From Sphingomonas lacunae (lineage in GTDB: Bacteria; Pseudomonadota; Alphaproteobacteria; Sphingomonadales; Sphingomonadaceae), in the NCBI RefSeq assembly GCF_012979535.1, contig NZ_CP053015.1:1984001-2048000 (forward strand): a DNA stretch of 64,000 nt, given 5' to 3'. A program made the translations under genes and the position numbers. Below the pieces are notes generated by a model. The model saw only the letters and a program-made list of their open reading frames with translations. It ran no database searches and was not told where the DNA came from. Shown here piece by piece: positions 47,385-56,479 of the stretch. Positions within the stretch are counted from its first letter, which is position 1; the number at the start of each line of letters is the position of its first letter.

Positions 47385-49070
47385 TCAGCCATGGGCATAG
47401 CTGCCGGGCGCCGCTTCGATCGGCGGATATTGCTTGCTGCCCAATGTCTTGGGCGCGTCGACCAGCTTGCCGGCCCGTTCCTTGAGCCATTCAGCCCAAA
47501 ACGGCCACCAGCTGCCTGCCACTTCTTCAGCTTGGCCCAGCCAGCGATCAACATCGGCTGGCGGCTTCTTGTTGGACCGGTAAAATTTGGCCTTGGGGTT
47601 ACCCGGCGGGTTGAGGATCGCCTGGATGTGGCCAGATTGGGAAAGGACAAATTCGATATTCTTGGAACCGAACAACTGGGTCGACCTGTAACAGGCTTTC
47701 CAGGGTGTGATATGATCGGTCACCCCGGCGAGGATGAACAGGTCCATGTCCACCTTCTTGAGGTCAACCGTGTGCCCGGCCAGCTTCACCTTGCCCGGAT
47801 TGGCAAAGGGCTGGGTCTCGTAAAAGTCGAGATAGTCGCTGTGCAACTTGGCGGGAAGGTTGGTCGAGTCATTGTTCCAATAGAGGATGTCGAACGCCGG
47901 CGGGTCTTCCCCATGCAGATAATTGTTGATGACATAGTTCCAGACGAGGTCATTGGGTCTCAGCCAGGCAAAGGCTCGGGAGAGCGAGGCCCCGTCCAAT
48001 ATGCCCTTCTTGGCGCTGCGCTGCCGCGCCAGCTCGATACCATTCTTGGACACCAGTGCGCCCACCTCGCTGTCGGTTGCCTCTGGCTGGAGCACGCAGA
48101 CCATCAGCGTCGCCGAATTGGCACGATGGTCCCCCATCGCGGCCATTTTCGACAGGATGGTGGCCAGCGTGATGCCGCCGGAACAGGCGCCGGCCAGATT
48201 GACCTTGTCCGAACCGGTGATGGCACAGACGACTCCGATCGCCTCGATCACCGCGTCGACATAATCCTCCAGCCCCCAATGGCCATGCTCTGCCTGCGGG
48301 TTGCGCCAGCTGATCAGGAAGGGTTGCAGGCCAGCGGCGAGTTGTAGCTGCACCACTGATTTGGTCGGTGTCAGGTCGTTGATATAGGCCTTGTTGATCT
48401 GCGGCGGAACAGTCAGCAACGGCACGCCATGCACCTTGTCGGTGGTCGGCGCATATTGGATCAGCTCCATCATTTCCGTGCGCCACACCACCTGTCCGGG
48501 CGTCACCGCGAGATTTTCGCCAACCTTGAACGGCCGCTTGTCGACCTGACTGACGATGGCATCATTGTGCATGATGTCGTCATAGGCGTTCTTCAGCCCC
48601 TTCATGAGCGACAGGCCGCCGCTGTCGATGGCCCGTTTGATTGCGCTTGGGTTGCCGGCCAGGGTGTTGGTCGGGGACAGGGCGTCCATGATCATTGCCG
48701 AGACAAAGCGTGCGCGGTTGCGTTCCAGCTCATCAAATGCGAGATCATCGATCCACGCTTGCGTGCTCTTCTGGACAGCCAGATAATATTGCACTCCGGC
48801 GCGATAGAATGGGTTGAAACTCCATGCCGGGTCGGCAAACCGTTTGTCCTTGGCGTCGGGAGCCAGTTCGCTTTTCCCGGTCATGATTTTCATCACGTCC
48901 TGATTGAAAGCGTTGACATGCTTCAACGTGGTGGCTGGGTTGGCCGCGGTTTCGCGTAACAGCGCACCCACCGCGCCAATCAGATCCTCACGCGCCAGAC
49001 CGACCAGCGGACTCAGCGCGGCGCCGCCTTCAGGTTCACCGGACAGTTCGATTTTCGGCTTTTTGGCCAT
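47385..49070 (-). CDS. phaC: Class I poly(3-hydroxyalkanoate) synthase
   Basis: Polymerises hydroxyacyl-CoA into polyester storage granules. The 561-residue protein has the lipase-like box 'NLAGACSGGITLATIL' with the catalytic cysteine, the aspartate near 'AGVTDHITPWKACYRST' and the histidine in 'SGHIQAILNPPGN', the usual C-D-H set. The N-terminal region is typical of class I enzymes. The start at 49070 is set by GGGAGGAG upstream; an ATG at 49106 would add twelve basic residues. No phasin or phaR/phaE gene is in the window, though class I synthases need no partner subunit. Confidence 0.95.
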   Translation of the reverse strand: MAKKPKIELSGEPEGGAALSPLVGLAREDLIGAVGALLRETAANPATTLKHVNAFNQDVMKIMTGKSELAPDAKDKRFADPAWSFNPFYRAGVQYYLAVQKSTQAWIDDLAFDELERNRARFVSAMIMDALSPTNTLAGNPSAIKRAIDSGGLSLMKGLKNAYDDIMHNDAIVSQVDKRPFKVGENLAVTPGQVVWRTEMMELIQYAPTTDKVHGVPLLTVPPQINKAYINDLTPTKSVVQLQLAAGLQPFLISWRNPQAEHGHWGLEDYVDAVIEAIGVVCAITGSDKVNLAGACSGGITLATILSKMAAMGDHRANSATLMVCVLQPEATDSEVGALVSKNGIELARQRSAKKGILDGASLSRAFAWLRPNDLVWNYVINNYLHGEDPPAFDILYWNNDSTNLPAKLHSDYLDFYETQPFANPGKVKLAGHTVDLKKVDMDLFILAGVTDHITPWKACYRSTQLFGSKNIEFVLSQSGHIQAILNPPGNPKAKFYRSNKKPPADVDRWLGQAEEVAGSWWPFWAEWLKERAGKLVDAPKTLGSKQYPPIEAAPGSYAHG

Positions 49071-49132
49071 GTGGCGCTCCTCCCTCTTTCGACGGGGCAG
49101 GCGCACATTTCAGCGAGTGGCCCTCTCCCCGA

Positions 49133-49399
49133 TCAGGCCGAGAGTGTGGCGCTCTCCGCCGCTTTGTCAACGGCTTCGGCTGCGCGTTCCCGCTCATACC
49201 GCAATGCGTCGAATATCTTGCCACCGCCCAGGAAGACCGACCCGGTGCACGCCGCCATCAGCATATAGCCGCCATAGCCCGGATATTGATCGAGATAGTG
49301 CATGCCGCGTTCAATCGCGCCCAGGCCCAGGGCATAGATAATCAGGCTGGCCTCAAACCGGGTCTTGATAACAAACAGTCTTTTGACCTTGGCCAGCAT
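49133..49399 (-). CDS. Small two-pass membrane protein of unknown function
   Basis: An 88-residue protein with two hydrophobic segments (about residues 14-30, 'FEASLIIYALGLGAI', and 43-58, 'GGYMLMAACTGSVFLGGGKIF') joined by a short loop 'ERGMHYLDQYPGYGG'. The N-terminus is basic and the C-terminus is a charged Ala/Glu helix. I chose the ATG at 49399, with AAGGGATGG upstream. It lies 62 bases before phaC on the same strand. I do not recognise a named family; it could belong with phaC or with the ast operon above it. Confidence 0.68.
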   Translation of the reverse strand: MLAKVKRLFVIKTRFEASLIIYALGLGAIERGMHYLDQYPGYGGYMLMAACTGSVFLGGGKIFDALRYERERAAEAVDKAAESATLSA

Positions 49400-49513
49400 G
49401 ATCCATCCCTTGTTGGTCACAACGAAGCAAGCCTTGTGCCATCCTCGCAAAAGCTGGCTTCCGGGCTTTCGGAAATGGTAAACTGTCAGTAAATCCGACA
49501 GGAGGGAAGGGCG

Positions 49514-50761
49514 TTAACCAAGCTGTGAAAGATTGAGCGCCGAGAGGAGCGCCTTGCGCGCCAAAATGACCCGCTCCACCAGCGCCGGATTGCCGAGGTC
49601 GGCCGGTGCGATAGTTTCTGGCCAATGCTCGGCAACAATGGCGGCGGCCCGATCCAGCTTGGTGGCGCTGCACAGGAACCGCGGATCGATTGTCGACGGG
49701 TCAGCCACCACCCTCAACCTCAGGCACGCCGGACCACCACCATTGGCCATCGATTGGCGCACATCGACAGGCAGCACCTGCCGGATCGGACCGTTGCCCG
49801 AAACATGCGTGTCGAGCCACTGCCTGACGCTTGGCGTGGCCATTGCCTCGGTCGGCACAACCAGCGCCTGCTCACCGCCGGGCAGGGTCACCAGTTGGGC
49901 GTTGAACAAATAGCTGCTGATCACATCGGCCAGTGGGACGTCCGCCTCGGCAACCTCGACGATTTCGCACCAGGGCGCGGCCGAAACTATGGCGGCATAG
50001 CTGGCCTTGCGGTCGGCAAAGGCGCTTTCGTGGCAAAACAGCACCCGCTCATTGGCCACCGCCACCACATCGTTGTGAAAGGCGCCGCCGGCAATCGCTG
50101 CCGGGTTTTGTTCGATGAACAGAGTCCGGTCCGCCGACAGGCCGTGGGCACGGGCAATTGCCTTGCTCGCCTCGACATGTTGCCGCGCGGGAAAAGCGCC
50201 GCCGCTCTTGCCATAGACGAATATCTCGACGCCCGGCTCGCCATGGCTGGGGGCGAGGCGCATGTGATTGGCCGCGCCTTCATCTCCAAAGGGTGCGGGC
50301 ACGGGCTGATGCACGACAAAGGCAGGATTGGCAAAGGCCAGCTTGAGCTGTGCCAGCGTGTCCGTCCATTCATGGCTGCGGTGTGCCATGGTCATCAGAT
50401 TCGCAACGGTCAGATGGCATCGGCCATCGGCAGTGTCAGCGGCCGGACTGACCGTAGCGGCATTCGCTGCCCACATGCTGGATGCGGAAAAGGCAGCGGC
50501 GCGCATGTGCGGTTCCGCGCTGGCGAAATCTGTCGCCAACAGCTCCAGCCAGCCCGCATTGGGCCGGGGGAGTGGCATGAACCAGCCTTGGACAAGGCCG
50601 CGCTCCATATTGGCGCGCATCTTGCCAAGGCCCTGCAACGCGGCCTCTCGCGGGCGGGATACGCCACCGGCATGGATGGCCGACGCGATGTTACCCGGTG
50701 ATAGACCGGCATAATTGTGGCTCGGCCCGATCAGTCCGTCGAAATTGATTTCAGTGAGCAT
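49514..50761 (-). CDS. astB: N-succinylarginine dihydrolase
   Basis: Second enzyme of the arginine succinyltransferase (AST) pathway; converts N2-succinylarginine to succinylornithine, CO2 and ammonia. At 415 residues it is close to the usual length. It begins 'INFDGLIGPSHNYAGLSPGN' and carries the catalytic histidine in 'GGAFHNDVVAVAN' and the catalytic cysteine near the C-terminus in 'NGGGPACLRLRVV'. It follows astA by five bases. The other AST genes (astC, astD, astE) are not in the window. Confidence 0.95.
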   Translation of the reverse strand: MLTEINFDGLIGPSHNYAGLSPGNIASAIHAGGVSRPREAALQGLGKMRANMERGLVQGWFMPLPRPNAGWLELLATDFASAEPHMRAAAFSASSMWAANAATVSPAADTADGRCHLTVANLMTMAHRSHEWTDTLAQLKLAFANPAFVVHQPVPAPFGDEGAANHMRLAPSHGEPGVEIFVYGKSGGAFPARQHVEASKAIARAHGLSADRTLFIEQNPAAIAGGAFHNDVVAVANERVLFCHESAFADRKASYAAIVSAAPWCEIVEVAEADVPLADVISSYLFNAQLVTLPGGEQALVVPTEAMATPSVRQWLDTHVSGNGPIRQVLPVDVRQSMANGGGPACLRLRVVADPSTIDPRFLCSATKLDRAAAIVAEHWPETIAPADLGNPALVERVILARKALLSALNLSQLG

Positions 50762-50766
50762 CGCTG

Positions 50767-51777
50767 TCAGCCCGCGATCCAGTCGATGCTGTCACCCACC
50801 GCGACGCCCAGCGTGTCGGCACCATCGGGATTGATCGTCACGCCGCCTTCGACCGGGACCAACCGGGCAAAGGTGCTGCGGAACGCCTGCCAACTGCCCG
50901 TCGACACCAGCGCCCGCTCGCCCTCCTCGGCGATGCCGACCACCACATCGGTCCGCGCATCACGGATCGATCGCACCTGGTCTGTGCGCGCGGTCATCGT
51001 CGGGCCGCCATCGAAAATGTCGATGTAATTCTCGTAGTTGAAGCCCTCATTCTCCAGCATGCGCATCGCCGCGCGGCCGGTCGGGTGGGGCATGCCGATG
51101 ACGCTGCGCGCTGCCTCGGTCAGCATCGCGGTGTAAACCGGGTGCTTGGGCATCAGGTCGGCGATGAACTGGTTGCCATGCAAAGCATTGAACTGATCGG
51201 CTTCCTGGAAATTCATGCCAAAGAATTTGCCGGCTACCCCATCCCAAAAGGGTGATCCGCCGGCATCGTCGATCACGCCGCGCAATTCGGCAAGGATGCG
51301 GTCGGCGAAGATGTGCCGGTGCGCCCGGATGAACAGGTAACGGCTGCGCGCCAGCAACAGGCCCAAACCTCCGGCCCGCTCATGCGGGTGGAGGAACAGC
51401 CCGCCGACCTCGCTCGATCCTTCGAGGTCGGAAACAAGGTTCAGTGTTTCCGCCTTGAACGTCCGGTTCAGTTCCTCGCTGCGCTTGCTGATCGTCCCCA
51501 GCCGATAGCTGTAGAAGGGCCAGCGCACGCCGACCCGCGTGAAGATCTGGCACGTGCCGCGAATGTCACCTGTCGCCGCATTCTCCAGCATCAGCACAAA
51601 CAGCCGGTCTTCCTCCGCGCTCTCCGGGTCGGCAAAGGCAGCGGCGGTCCGTTCCAGCTTGGCGGTCAGCGCTGATTTGTCGGGCGGCAGGTTGGTAAAG
51701 CCGCCGCCAGTCAGTTTCGCCATCTCATACATGGGTTGCAGGTCCGCCATGGTGGCGGGCCGGATTCGAAAACTCAT
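50767..51777 (-). CDS. astA: Arginine N-succinyltransferase
   Basis: First step of the AST pathway: succinyl-CoA plus arginine gives N2-succinylarginine. The 336-residue GNAT-like protein begins 'FRIRPATMADLQPMYEMAKL' and includes 'EVGGLFLHPHERAGGLGLLLARSRYLFI', seen here as 'GGLFLHPHERAGGLG', and 'DIFDGGPTMTARTDQVRSI', all typical of AstA. I start it at the ATG at 51777. It lies seven bases after the M20 gene and five before astB, so all three form an operon. Confidence 0.94.
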   Translation of the reverse strand: MSFRIRPATMADLQPMYEMAKLTGGGFTNLPPDKSALTAKLERTAAAFADPESAEEDRLFVLMLENAATGDIRGTCQIFTRVGVRWPFYSYRLGTISKRSEELNRTFKAETLNLVSDLEGSSEVGGLFLHPHERAGGLGLLLARSRYLFIRAHRHIFADRILAELRGVIDDAGGSPFWDGVAGKFFGMNFQEADQFNALHGNQFIADLMPKHPVYTAMLTEAARSVIGMPHPTGRAAMRMLENEGFNYENYIDIFDGGPTMTARTDQVRSIRDARTDVVVGIAEEGERALVSTGSWQAFRSTFARLVPVEGGVTINPDGADTLGVAVGDSIDWIAG

Positions 51778-51784
51778 ACGCCCC

Positions 51785-52996
51785 TCATACGCCCCCTTGC
51801 CCGATAATCCTGAGGATCGACAGCGCCGACAGGCGCGCCCGCTCTGCCAGACTGTCAACCAGCAGATATTCCGCATCGCTGTGAATGCTGCCGCCGCGCA
51901 CGCCCATCGTGTCCACAACCGGTACACCGCAGGCGGCAATATTGTTGCCATCACAGACACCGCCCGTGTCGCGATGGCCGATCGCCAAGCCCAGATCAGC
52001 GCCTGCCTGCTCCACCAGCGCGAACAGTTTCGCCGCCTTGGGGTCAATCGGCTTGGGCGGCCGGGCAAAACTGCCATGCATGTCGACGGTCACATCATGG
52101 TCGACCGCAATCGCCCATGTCAGGTCGTGCAGCAGGATACGCGCCTCTGTCTCGTCCTGTGGCGTCTTCGGCCTCAAATTGACGCGCAGCACGGCGAGGT
52201 CGGGCACAACATTATTGCCGCTGCCGCCATCAATCTTGGCCGGGTTGACCGATAAGCCTGGTCGCATTGCGGCCTTCAGCCGCACCGCAAGGTCCGCCGC
52301 CGCGACCAGCGCATTGCGCCCGTCCTCGGGATTGCGCCCGGCATGGGCCGACTTGCCACGCACGGTAATCGAGAAATTGCCGCTGCCCGGTCGTGCCCCG
52401 GCGAGCGTGCCATCAGGCAGGGCAGAGGGTTCATAAGTCAGAGCGGCAGCCTTGCCCGCTGCCCGCGCCTCGATCAGGGCGGAGGAGGACAGAGAACCCA
52501 CTTCCTCATCGCTGTTGATCAGCACATCATAACCGAACGCGTCGCCCGCTCCGGCTGCTTCCACCGCCCGCAACGCCGCGAGCATCACAGCGATGCCGCC
52601 CTTCATGTCGGCAACACCCGGCCCGTTGAGCGTATTGGCATCCAGCCACTTCAGCCTCTGGAAGCTGTGGTCAGCCGGAAATACTGTGTCCATATGGCCG
52701 GTCAGCAGCAGGCGCAGCGGCGCTTCGGGCCGCACTTCGACCAAAAGGTGCCGCCCATGTGCCAGTGGCTGCACTTCGCCACTGGGGCTGACAGCGGTCA
52801 CCTCGGCCGGTTCGACCAGCGACACCGATCCCGGCAGCGCCGCAAAGGCCGTTGCCAGCTCGTCGGCCATCTGTGTCAGGCCTGCCAGATTGCGCGATCC
52901 GGAGTTGATCGCTGCCCATCGCTCCACCTGCGCCAGCATCGCCTGCTGGTCGACATGGTCGATGGCGCGTTGTTCTGCGGGTGACAGGATGCTCAT
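51785..52996 (-). CDS. M20 family metallohydrolase, first gene of the ast operon
   Basis: A 403-residue M20 (DapE/ArgE/CPG2-like) zinc hydrolase. Metal and catalytic residues are in 'LLTGHMDTVFPADHS', 'GPGVADMKGGI', 'NSDEEVGSLSSS' and the C-terminal 'RGGSIHSDAEYLL'. The dimerisation domain is present ('ITVRGKSAHAG'). It lacks a signal peptide and so acts in the cytoplasm. M20 enzymes cleave N-acyl or peptide bonds, including N-succinyl-diaminopimelate. Its place directly before astA suggests an N-succinyl amino acid substrate, but this is inference. It is divergent from glcB. Confidence 0.85.
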   Translation of the reverse strand: MSILSPAEQRAIDHVDQQAMLAQVERWAAINSGSRNLAGLTQMADELATAFAALPGSVSLVEPAEVTAVSPSGEVQPLAHGRHLLVEVRPEAPLRLLLTGHMDTVFPADHSFQRLKWLDANTLNGPGVADMKGGIAVMLAALRAVEAAGAGDAFGYDVLINSDEEVGSLSSSALIEARAAGKAAALTYEPSALPDGTLAGARPGSGNFSITVRGKSAHAGRNPEDGRNALVAAADLAVRLKAAMRPGLSVNPAKIDGGSGNNVVPDLAVLRVNLRPKTPQDETEARILLHDLTWAIAVDHDVTVDMHGSFARPPKPIDPKAAKLFALVEQAGADLGLAIGHRDTGGVCDGNNIAACGVPVVDTMGVRGGSIHSDAEYLLVDSLAERARLSALSILRIIGQGGV

Positions 52997-53178
52997 GCCC
53001 CAGCATAGCCAAAGCCGCGCCTTGTCTCCACCCCCGCCATCGTTGCAACCGCAACTTTTTGCCTGCGCGGCTGTGCCCTTGCCAAGCGCCTTGGCCCTTG
53101 CCATAGCGAAGCCGCTTCCTCCCCAGTGGCAACATCGCTATCGCCGCACCTTCTCCACGCGGCCCAAGGGAGCAGACA

Positions 53179-55275
53179 ATGACCGATATGGAAACGCGCG
53201 CCGGCCTCGCCATCGACAGCGGCATGATCCGCTTCGTCGAGGAAGAGGTGCTGCCAGGTACCGGCATCGCCGCCGATGCGCTCTGGCAGGGGCTTGCCGA
53301 AATCCTCGCCCGTTTCGAGCCGCGCAATGCGGCCCTTGTCGCCAAGCGTGAGACGTTGCAGGCACAGATTGATGATTGGCATCGCGACCGCGTCGGTCAG
53401 CCTCACGATGCCGCTGCCTATCAGTCCTTCCTGTGCGACATCGGCTATCTTGTTCCTGAACCAGCGCCCTTCACCATCGGCACACAGAATGTCGATGCGG
53501 AAATCGCCACGACTGCCGGCCCGCAGCTCGTGGTTCCCGCTCTCAACGCCCGCTTCGCGCTCAATGCCGCCAATGCCCGCTGGGGCAGCCTCTATGATGC
53601 CTATTACGGCACCGATGCGCTGCCCGGAAAGGCGAAGCCCGGCGGCTATGACAAGGACCGCGGCGCGCAGGTCGTCGCCGCTGCCAAAACGTTCCTCGAT
53701 GCCGCCGTGCCGCTCGTCAGCGGGTCATGGGCCGAATGGACAGGGGGCGGCACCCCTGCTCTTGCTAATCCGTCTCAACTGGTCGGGACCCGTGCAAACG
53801 GAAGTTTCTTGTTAAAGAACAATGGTCTGCATATCGAAGTGGTGATTGATCGTCAGCACAGTGTCGGCGCTGATGATCCGGCCGGTATCGCCGATGTCAT
53901 CCTCGAGGCGGCGCTCACGACGATCATCGATCTGGAGGACAGCGTCGCCGCCGTCGATGCCACCGACAAGGTGGCCGGTTGGCGCAACTGGCTCGGCCTG
54001 ATGAAGGGCGATCTCAGCGAATCTTTCGAGAAGGGCGGGCAGACGCTGACCCGCACGCTCAATGCCGACCGGCCTTGGGTCGGCACGGACGGCATGCCCT
54101 TCACCCTGCATGGCCGCAGCCTGCTGTTCGTCCGCAATGTCGGACACCTTATGACCAATCCCGCCGTCCGTTTGCCCGACGGCAGCGAGGCGCATGAAGG
54201 CCTGCTGGACGCCGTCATGACGTCAACCATCGCGCTGCATGATCTGAAACGCACAGGCAGCGTCAGCAATAGCCGCACCGGCAGCATCTATATCGTCAAG
54301 CCCAAGATGCACGGGCCCGAGGAAGCCGCGCTGACCAATGACCTGTTCGATGCCGTCGAGGATCTGCTTGGCCTCGCACGCCACACGATCAAGGTCGGCG
54401 TGATGGACGAGGAACGCCGGACCAGCGCCAATCTCGCCGCCTGCATCCATGCAGTGAAGGACCGCATCGCCTTCATCAACACCGGCTTCCTCGACCGGAC
54501 CGGCGATGAAATCCACACCTCGATGCAGGCCGGAGCGATGATCCCCAAGGGCGAGATGAAGGCGAGTGACTGGATTGCCGCCTATGAGGACCGCAATGTC
54601 CGCATCGGCCTCGCCTGCGGCCTCTCGGGCCGCGCCCAGATCGGCAAGGGCATGTGGGCCATGCCTGACCTCATGGCGGCCATGCTCGAACAAAAGGTCG
54701 GCCACCCGAAATCCGGTGCCAACACCGCCTGGGTGCCATCCCCCACCGCCGCCACGCTGCACGCCACGCATTATCACAGCATCGACGTCTTCGCCCGCCA
54801 GCGGGAGATCGCCGGTGAGGCGGTGCCCGCGCTCGACCGCCTGCTCGCCATCCCCGTTGCCACCGGACGCAACTGGACAGAGGAAGAGGTCCGGCGGGAG
54901 CTCGACAATAATTGCCAGGGCATCCTTGGCTATGTCGTGCGCTGGATCGATCAGGGCATTGGCTGTTCCAAGGTGCCCGACATCAACGATATCGGCCTGA
55001 TGGAGGATCGCGCCACACTGCGCATCGCCAGTCAGGCGCTGGCCAACTGGCTACTCCACGGCGTTTGCACGCCCGAACAGGTGGATGCCGCGCTGATCCG
55101 CATGGCCGCCAAGGTGGACGAACAGAATGCCGGTGACGCGCTTTATGAAAAGCTGACGCCCGACGGCATTGCCTTCCGCGCCGCCCGCTCGCTCATCTTT
55201 GACGGCGTCAGCCAGCCCAGCGGCTACACCGAACCGCTGCTGCACAGCTTCCGTCAAGTTAAAAAGGCCGCCTGA
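53179..55275 (+). CDS. glcB: Malate synthase G
   Basis: Condenses glyoxylate with acetyl-CoA to malate. The 698-residue protein has the form G layout: N-terminal '[15 protein letters not shown]', then '[19 protein letters not shown]', the catalytic barrel with '[16 protein letters not shown]', '[22 protein letters not shown]' (here '[14 protein letters not shown]'), '[15 protein letters not shown]' and the C-terminal '[14 protein letters not shown]'-like end. Isocitrate lyase is not in the window, so glyoxylate could come from the glyoxylate shunt or from purine or glycolate breakdown. A GGGAG site precedes the ATG. Confidence 0.95.
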   Translation: MTDMETRAGLAIDSGMIRFVEEEVLPGTGIAADALWQGLAEILARFEPRNAALVAKRETLQAQIDDWHRDRVGQPHDAAAYQSFLCDIGYLVPEPAPFTIGTQNVDAEIATTAGPQLVVPALNARFALNAANARWGSLYDAYYGTDALPGKAKPGGYDKDRGAQVVAAAKTFLDAAVPLVSGSWAEWTGGGTPALANPSQLVGTRANGSFLLKNNGLHIEVVIDRQHSVGADDPAGIADVILEAALTTIIDLEDSVAAVDATDKVAGWRNWLGLMKGDLSESFEKGGQTLTRTLNADRPWVGTDGMPFTLHGRSLLFVRNVGHLMTNPAVRLPDGSEAHEGLLDAVMTSTIALHDLKRTGSVSNSRTGSIYIVKPKMHGPEEAALTNDLFDAVEDLLGLARHTIKVGVMDEERRTSANLAACIHAVKDRIAFINTGFLDRTGDEIHTSMQAGAMIPKGEMKASDWIAAYEDRNVRIGLACGLSGRAQIGKGMWAMPDLMAAMLEQKVGHPKSGANTAWVPSPTAATLHATHYHSIDVFARQREIAGEAVPALDRLLAIPVATGRNWTEEEVRRELDNNCQGILGYVVRWIDQGIGCSKVPDINDIGLMEDRATLRIASQALANWLLHGVCTPEQVDAALIRMAAKVDEQNAGDALYEKLTPDGIAFRAARSLIFDGVSQPSGYTEPLLHSFRQVKKAA

Positions 55276-55337
55276 CGACAGGGGGAAACGAAGGCGATCC
55301 GACCAAAGCCCGACGCCCGAGGGAGAGAGTGCCACAC

Positions 55338-56477
55338 ATGACCTACACGCTCTGGGGCTCGGCCCATTCGCTCTACACGGGTAAGATCCGCTCCTATCTG
55401 ATTAAGAAGCGGCTTGCCTTTGTCGAGCGCTATCCGAGCAACCCGGAGTTCGCGACCCGCGTCCTGCCTGCGGTCGGCGTCAGGGTGATCCCCGTCCTTG
55501 AAACGCCCGACGGCCTGATCCTTCAGGATTCGGGCGATATGATCGATTGGCTGGAGGCGCATGAAGCCGGGCCGCAGCTTGAACCCGACTGTCCGGTGCA
55601 GCAGACCGTCTCGCTGTTGCTTGACGCCTTCGGCTCGGAAAATCTGCTGCCGCTCGCCATGCATTATCGCTGGAGCTATTGCGCCGATCAGGAGGAGTTC
55701 CTCCGAGCCGAATTCGGACGAACCATGGCCGCGGACATGTCGCGGGCAGACCGGCGCGAAGCGGCGGCGAAGACAATGGCCTTCTTCAATGGCTTCCTCC
55801 CCAATCTTGGCGTGACCGATGCGGTGATCCCGGCGATGGAGGCGGCGTGGTTCGAGCTCATGGATCTGCTCGACGAGCATTTCCAGCATCATCCCTATCT
55901 GCTCGGTGGACGCCCGTGCCGCGCCGATTTCGGCATGATGGCCCCGCTCTTTGCCCATCTCGGGCGCGATCCGGTGCCTGCGAATCTCATGAAGCTGCGG
56001 GCGCCCAACCTCTATCGCTGGACCGAACGGATGAACCTCGCCACAATCAGCGATGGTGAATATCCCGGCTATGCGGAAAGCTTCGCACCGGCCGGCACCG
56101 TGCCCGAAAGCCTGTTGCCGGTGCTGCGCCTGATCGCTGCGGACTGGGTGCCCGGCCTCAATGCCGATGCGGCCTGTTTCAATGAATGGGCGTCCGACAA
56201 GCCGGCCGGGACCATCGTTTCACGCAAGGGCGAACGACAGGTCCACCCCAATGTCGGCAGCATTGCCTTTGACTGGCGCGGCACGGTGATGCAGCGCGGC
56301 AGCCAGCCGCACATGCTGTGGATGCTGGCAAAGGCTCAGGCCAAGGCCGCAAGTCTAGCTACCCCGTCGGCTGAGAGACTTGCGGTGATCATGGCGGCAA
56401 CTGACGGGCAGGCCTTGCTCGACCTGCCCATCAGTCGGGCGATGGCCCGACAGGACAATGTGCTGGTTCTTGCCTGA
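55338..56477 (+). CDS. Glutathione S-transferase-like protein with a long C-terminal extension
   Basis: A 379-residue protein. The N-terminal 80 residues form a thioredoxin-like GST domain ('TLWGSAHSLYTGKIRSYL', cis-proline in 'VIPVLETPDGLILQDS'), then the all-helical GST domain to about residue 235 ('GGRPCRADFGMMAPLFAHLGRD'). The remaining 145 or so residues match no family I recognise ('GTIVSRKGERQVHPNVGSIAF', truncated here). GSTs are usually 200-230 residues. I chose the ATG at 55338 because the purine-rich site at 55319-55329 is properly spaced from it; a GTG at 55329 overlaps that site. Its role is unknown. Confidence 0.75.
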   Translation: MTYTLWGSAHSLYTGKIRSYLIKKRLAFVERYPSNPEFATRVLPAVGVRVIPVLETPDGLILQDSGDMIDWLEAHEAGPQLEPDCPVQQTVSLLLDAFGSENLLPLAMHYRWSYCADQEEFLRAEFGRTMAADMSRADRREAAAKTMAFFNGFLPNLGVTDAVIPAMEAAWFELMDLLDEHFQHHPYLLGGRPCRADFGMMAPLFAHLGRDPVPANLMKLRAPNLYRWTERMNLATISDGEYPGYAESFAPAGTVPESLLPVLRLIAADWVPGLNADAACFNEWASDKPAGTIVSRKGERQVHPNVGSIAFDWRGTVMQRGSQPHMLWMLAKAQAKAASLATPSAERLAVIMAATDGQALLDLPISRAMARQDNVLVLA

Positions 56478-56479
56478 CG

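Noticed and set aside
49490-49513. Possible terminator after astB (CTGTC/GACAG)
   Set aside because: A 5-bp stem with a 9-base loop and no real T-tract is too weak to call.
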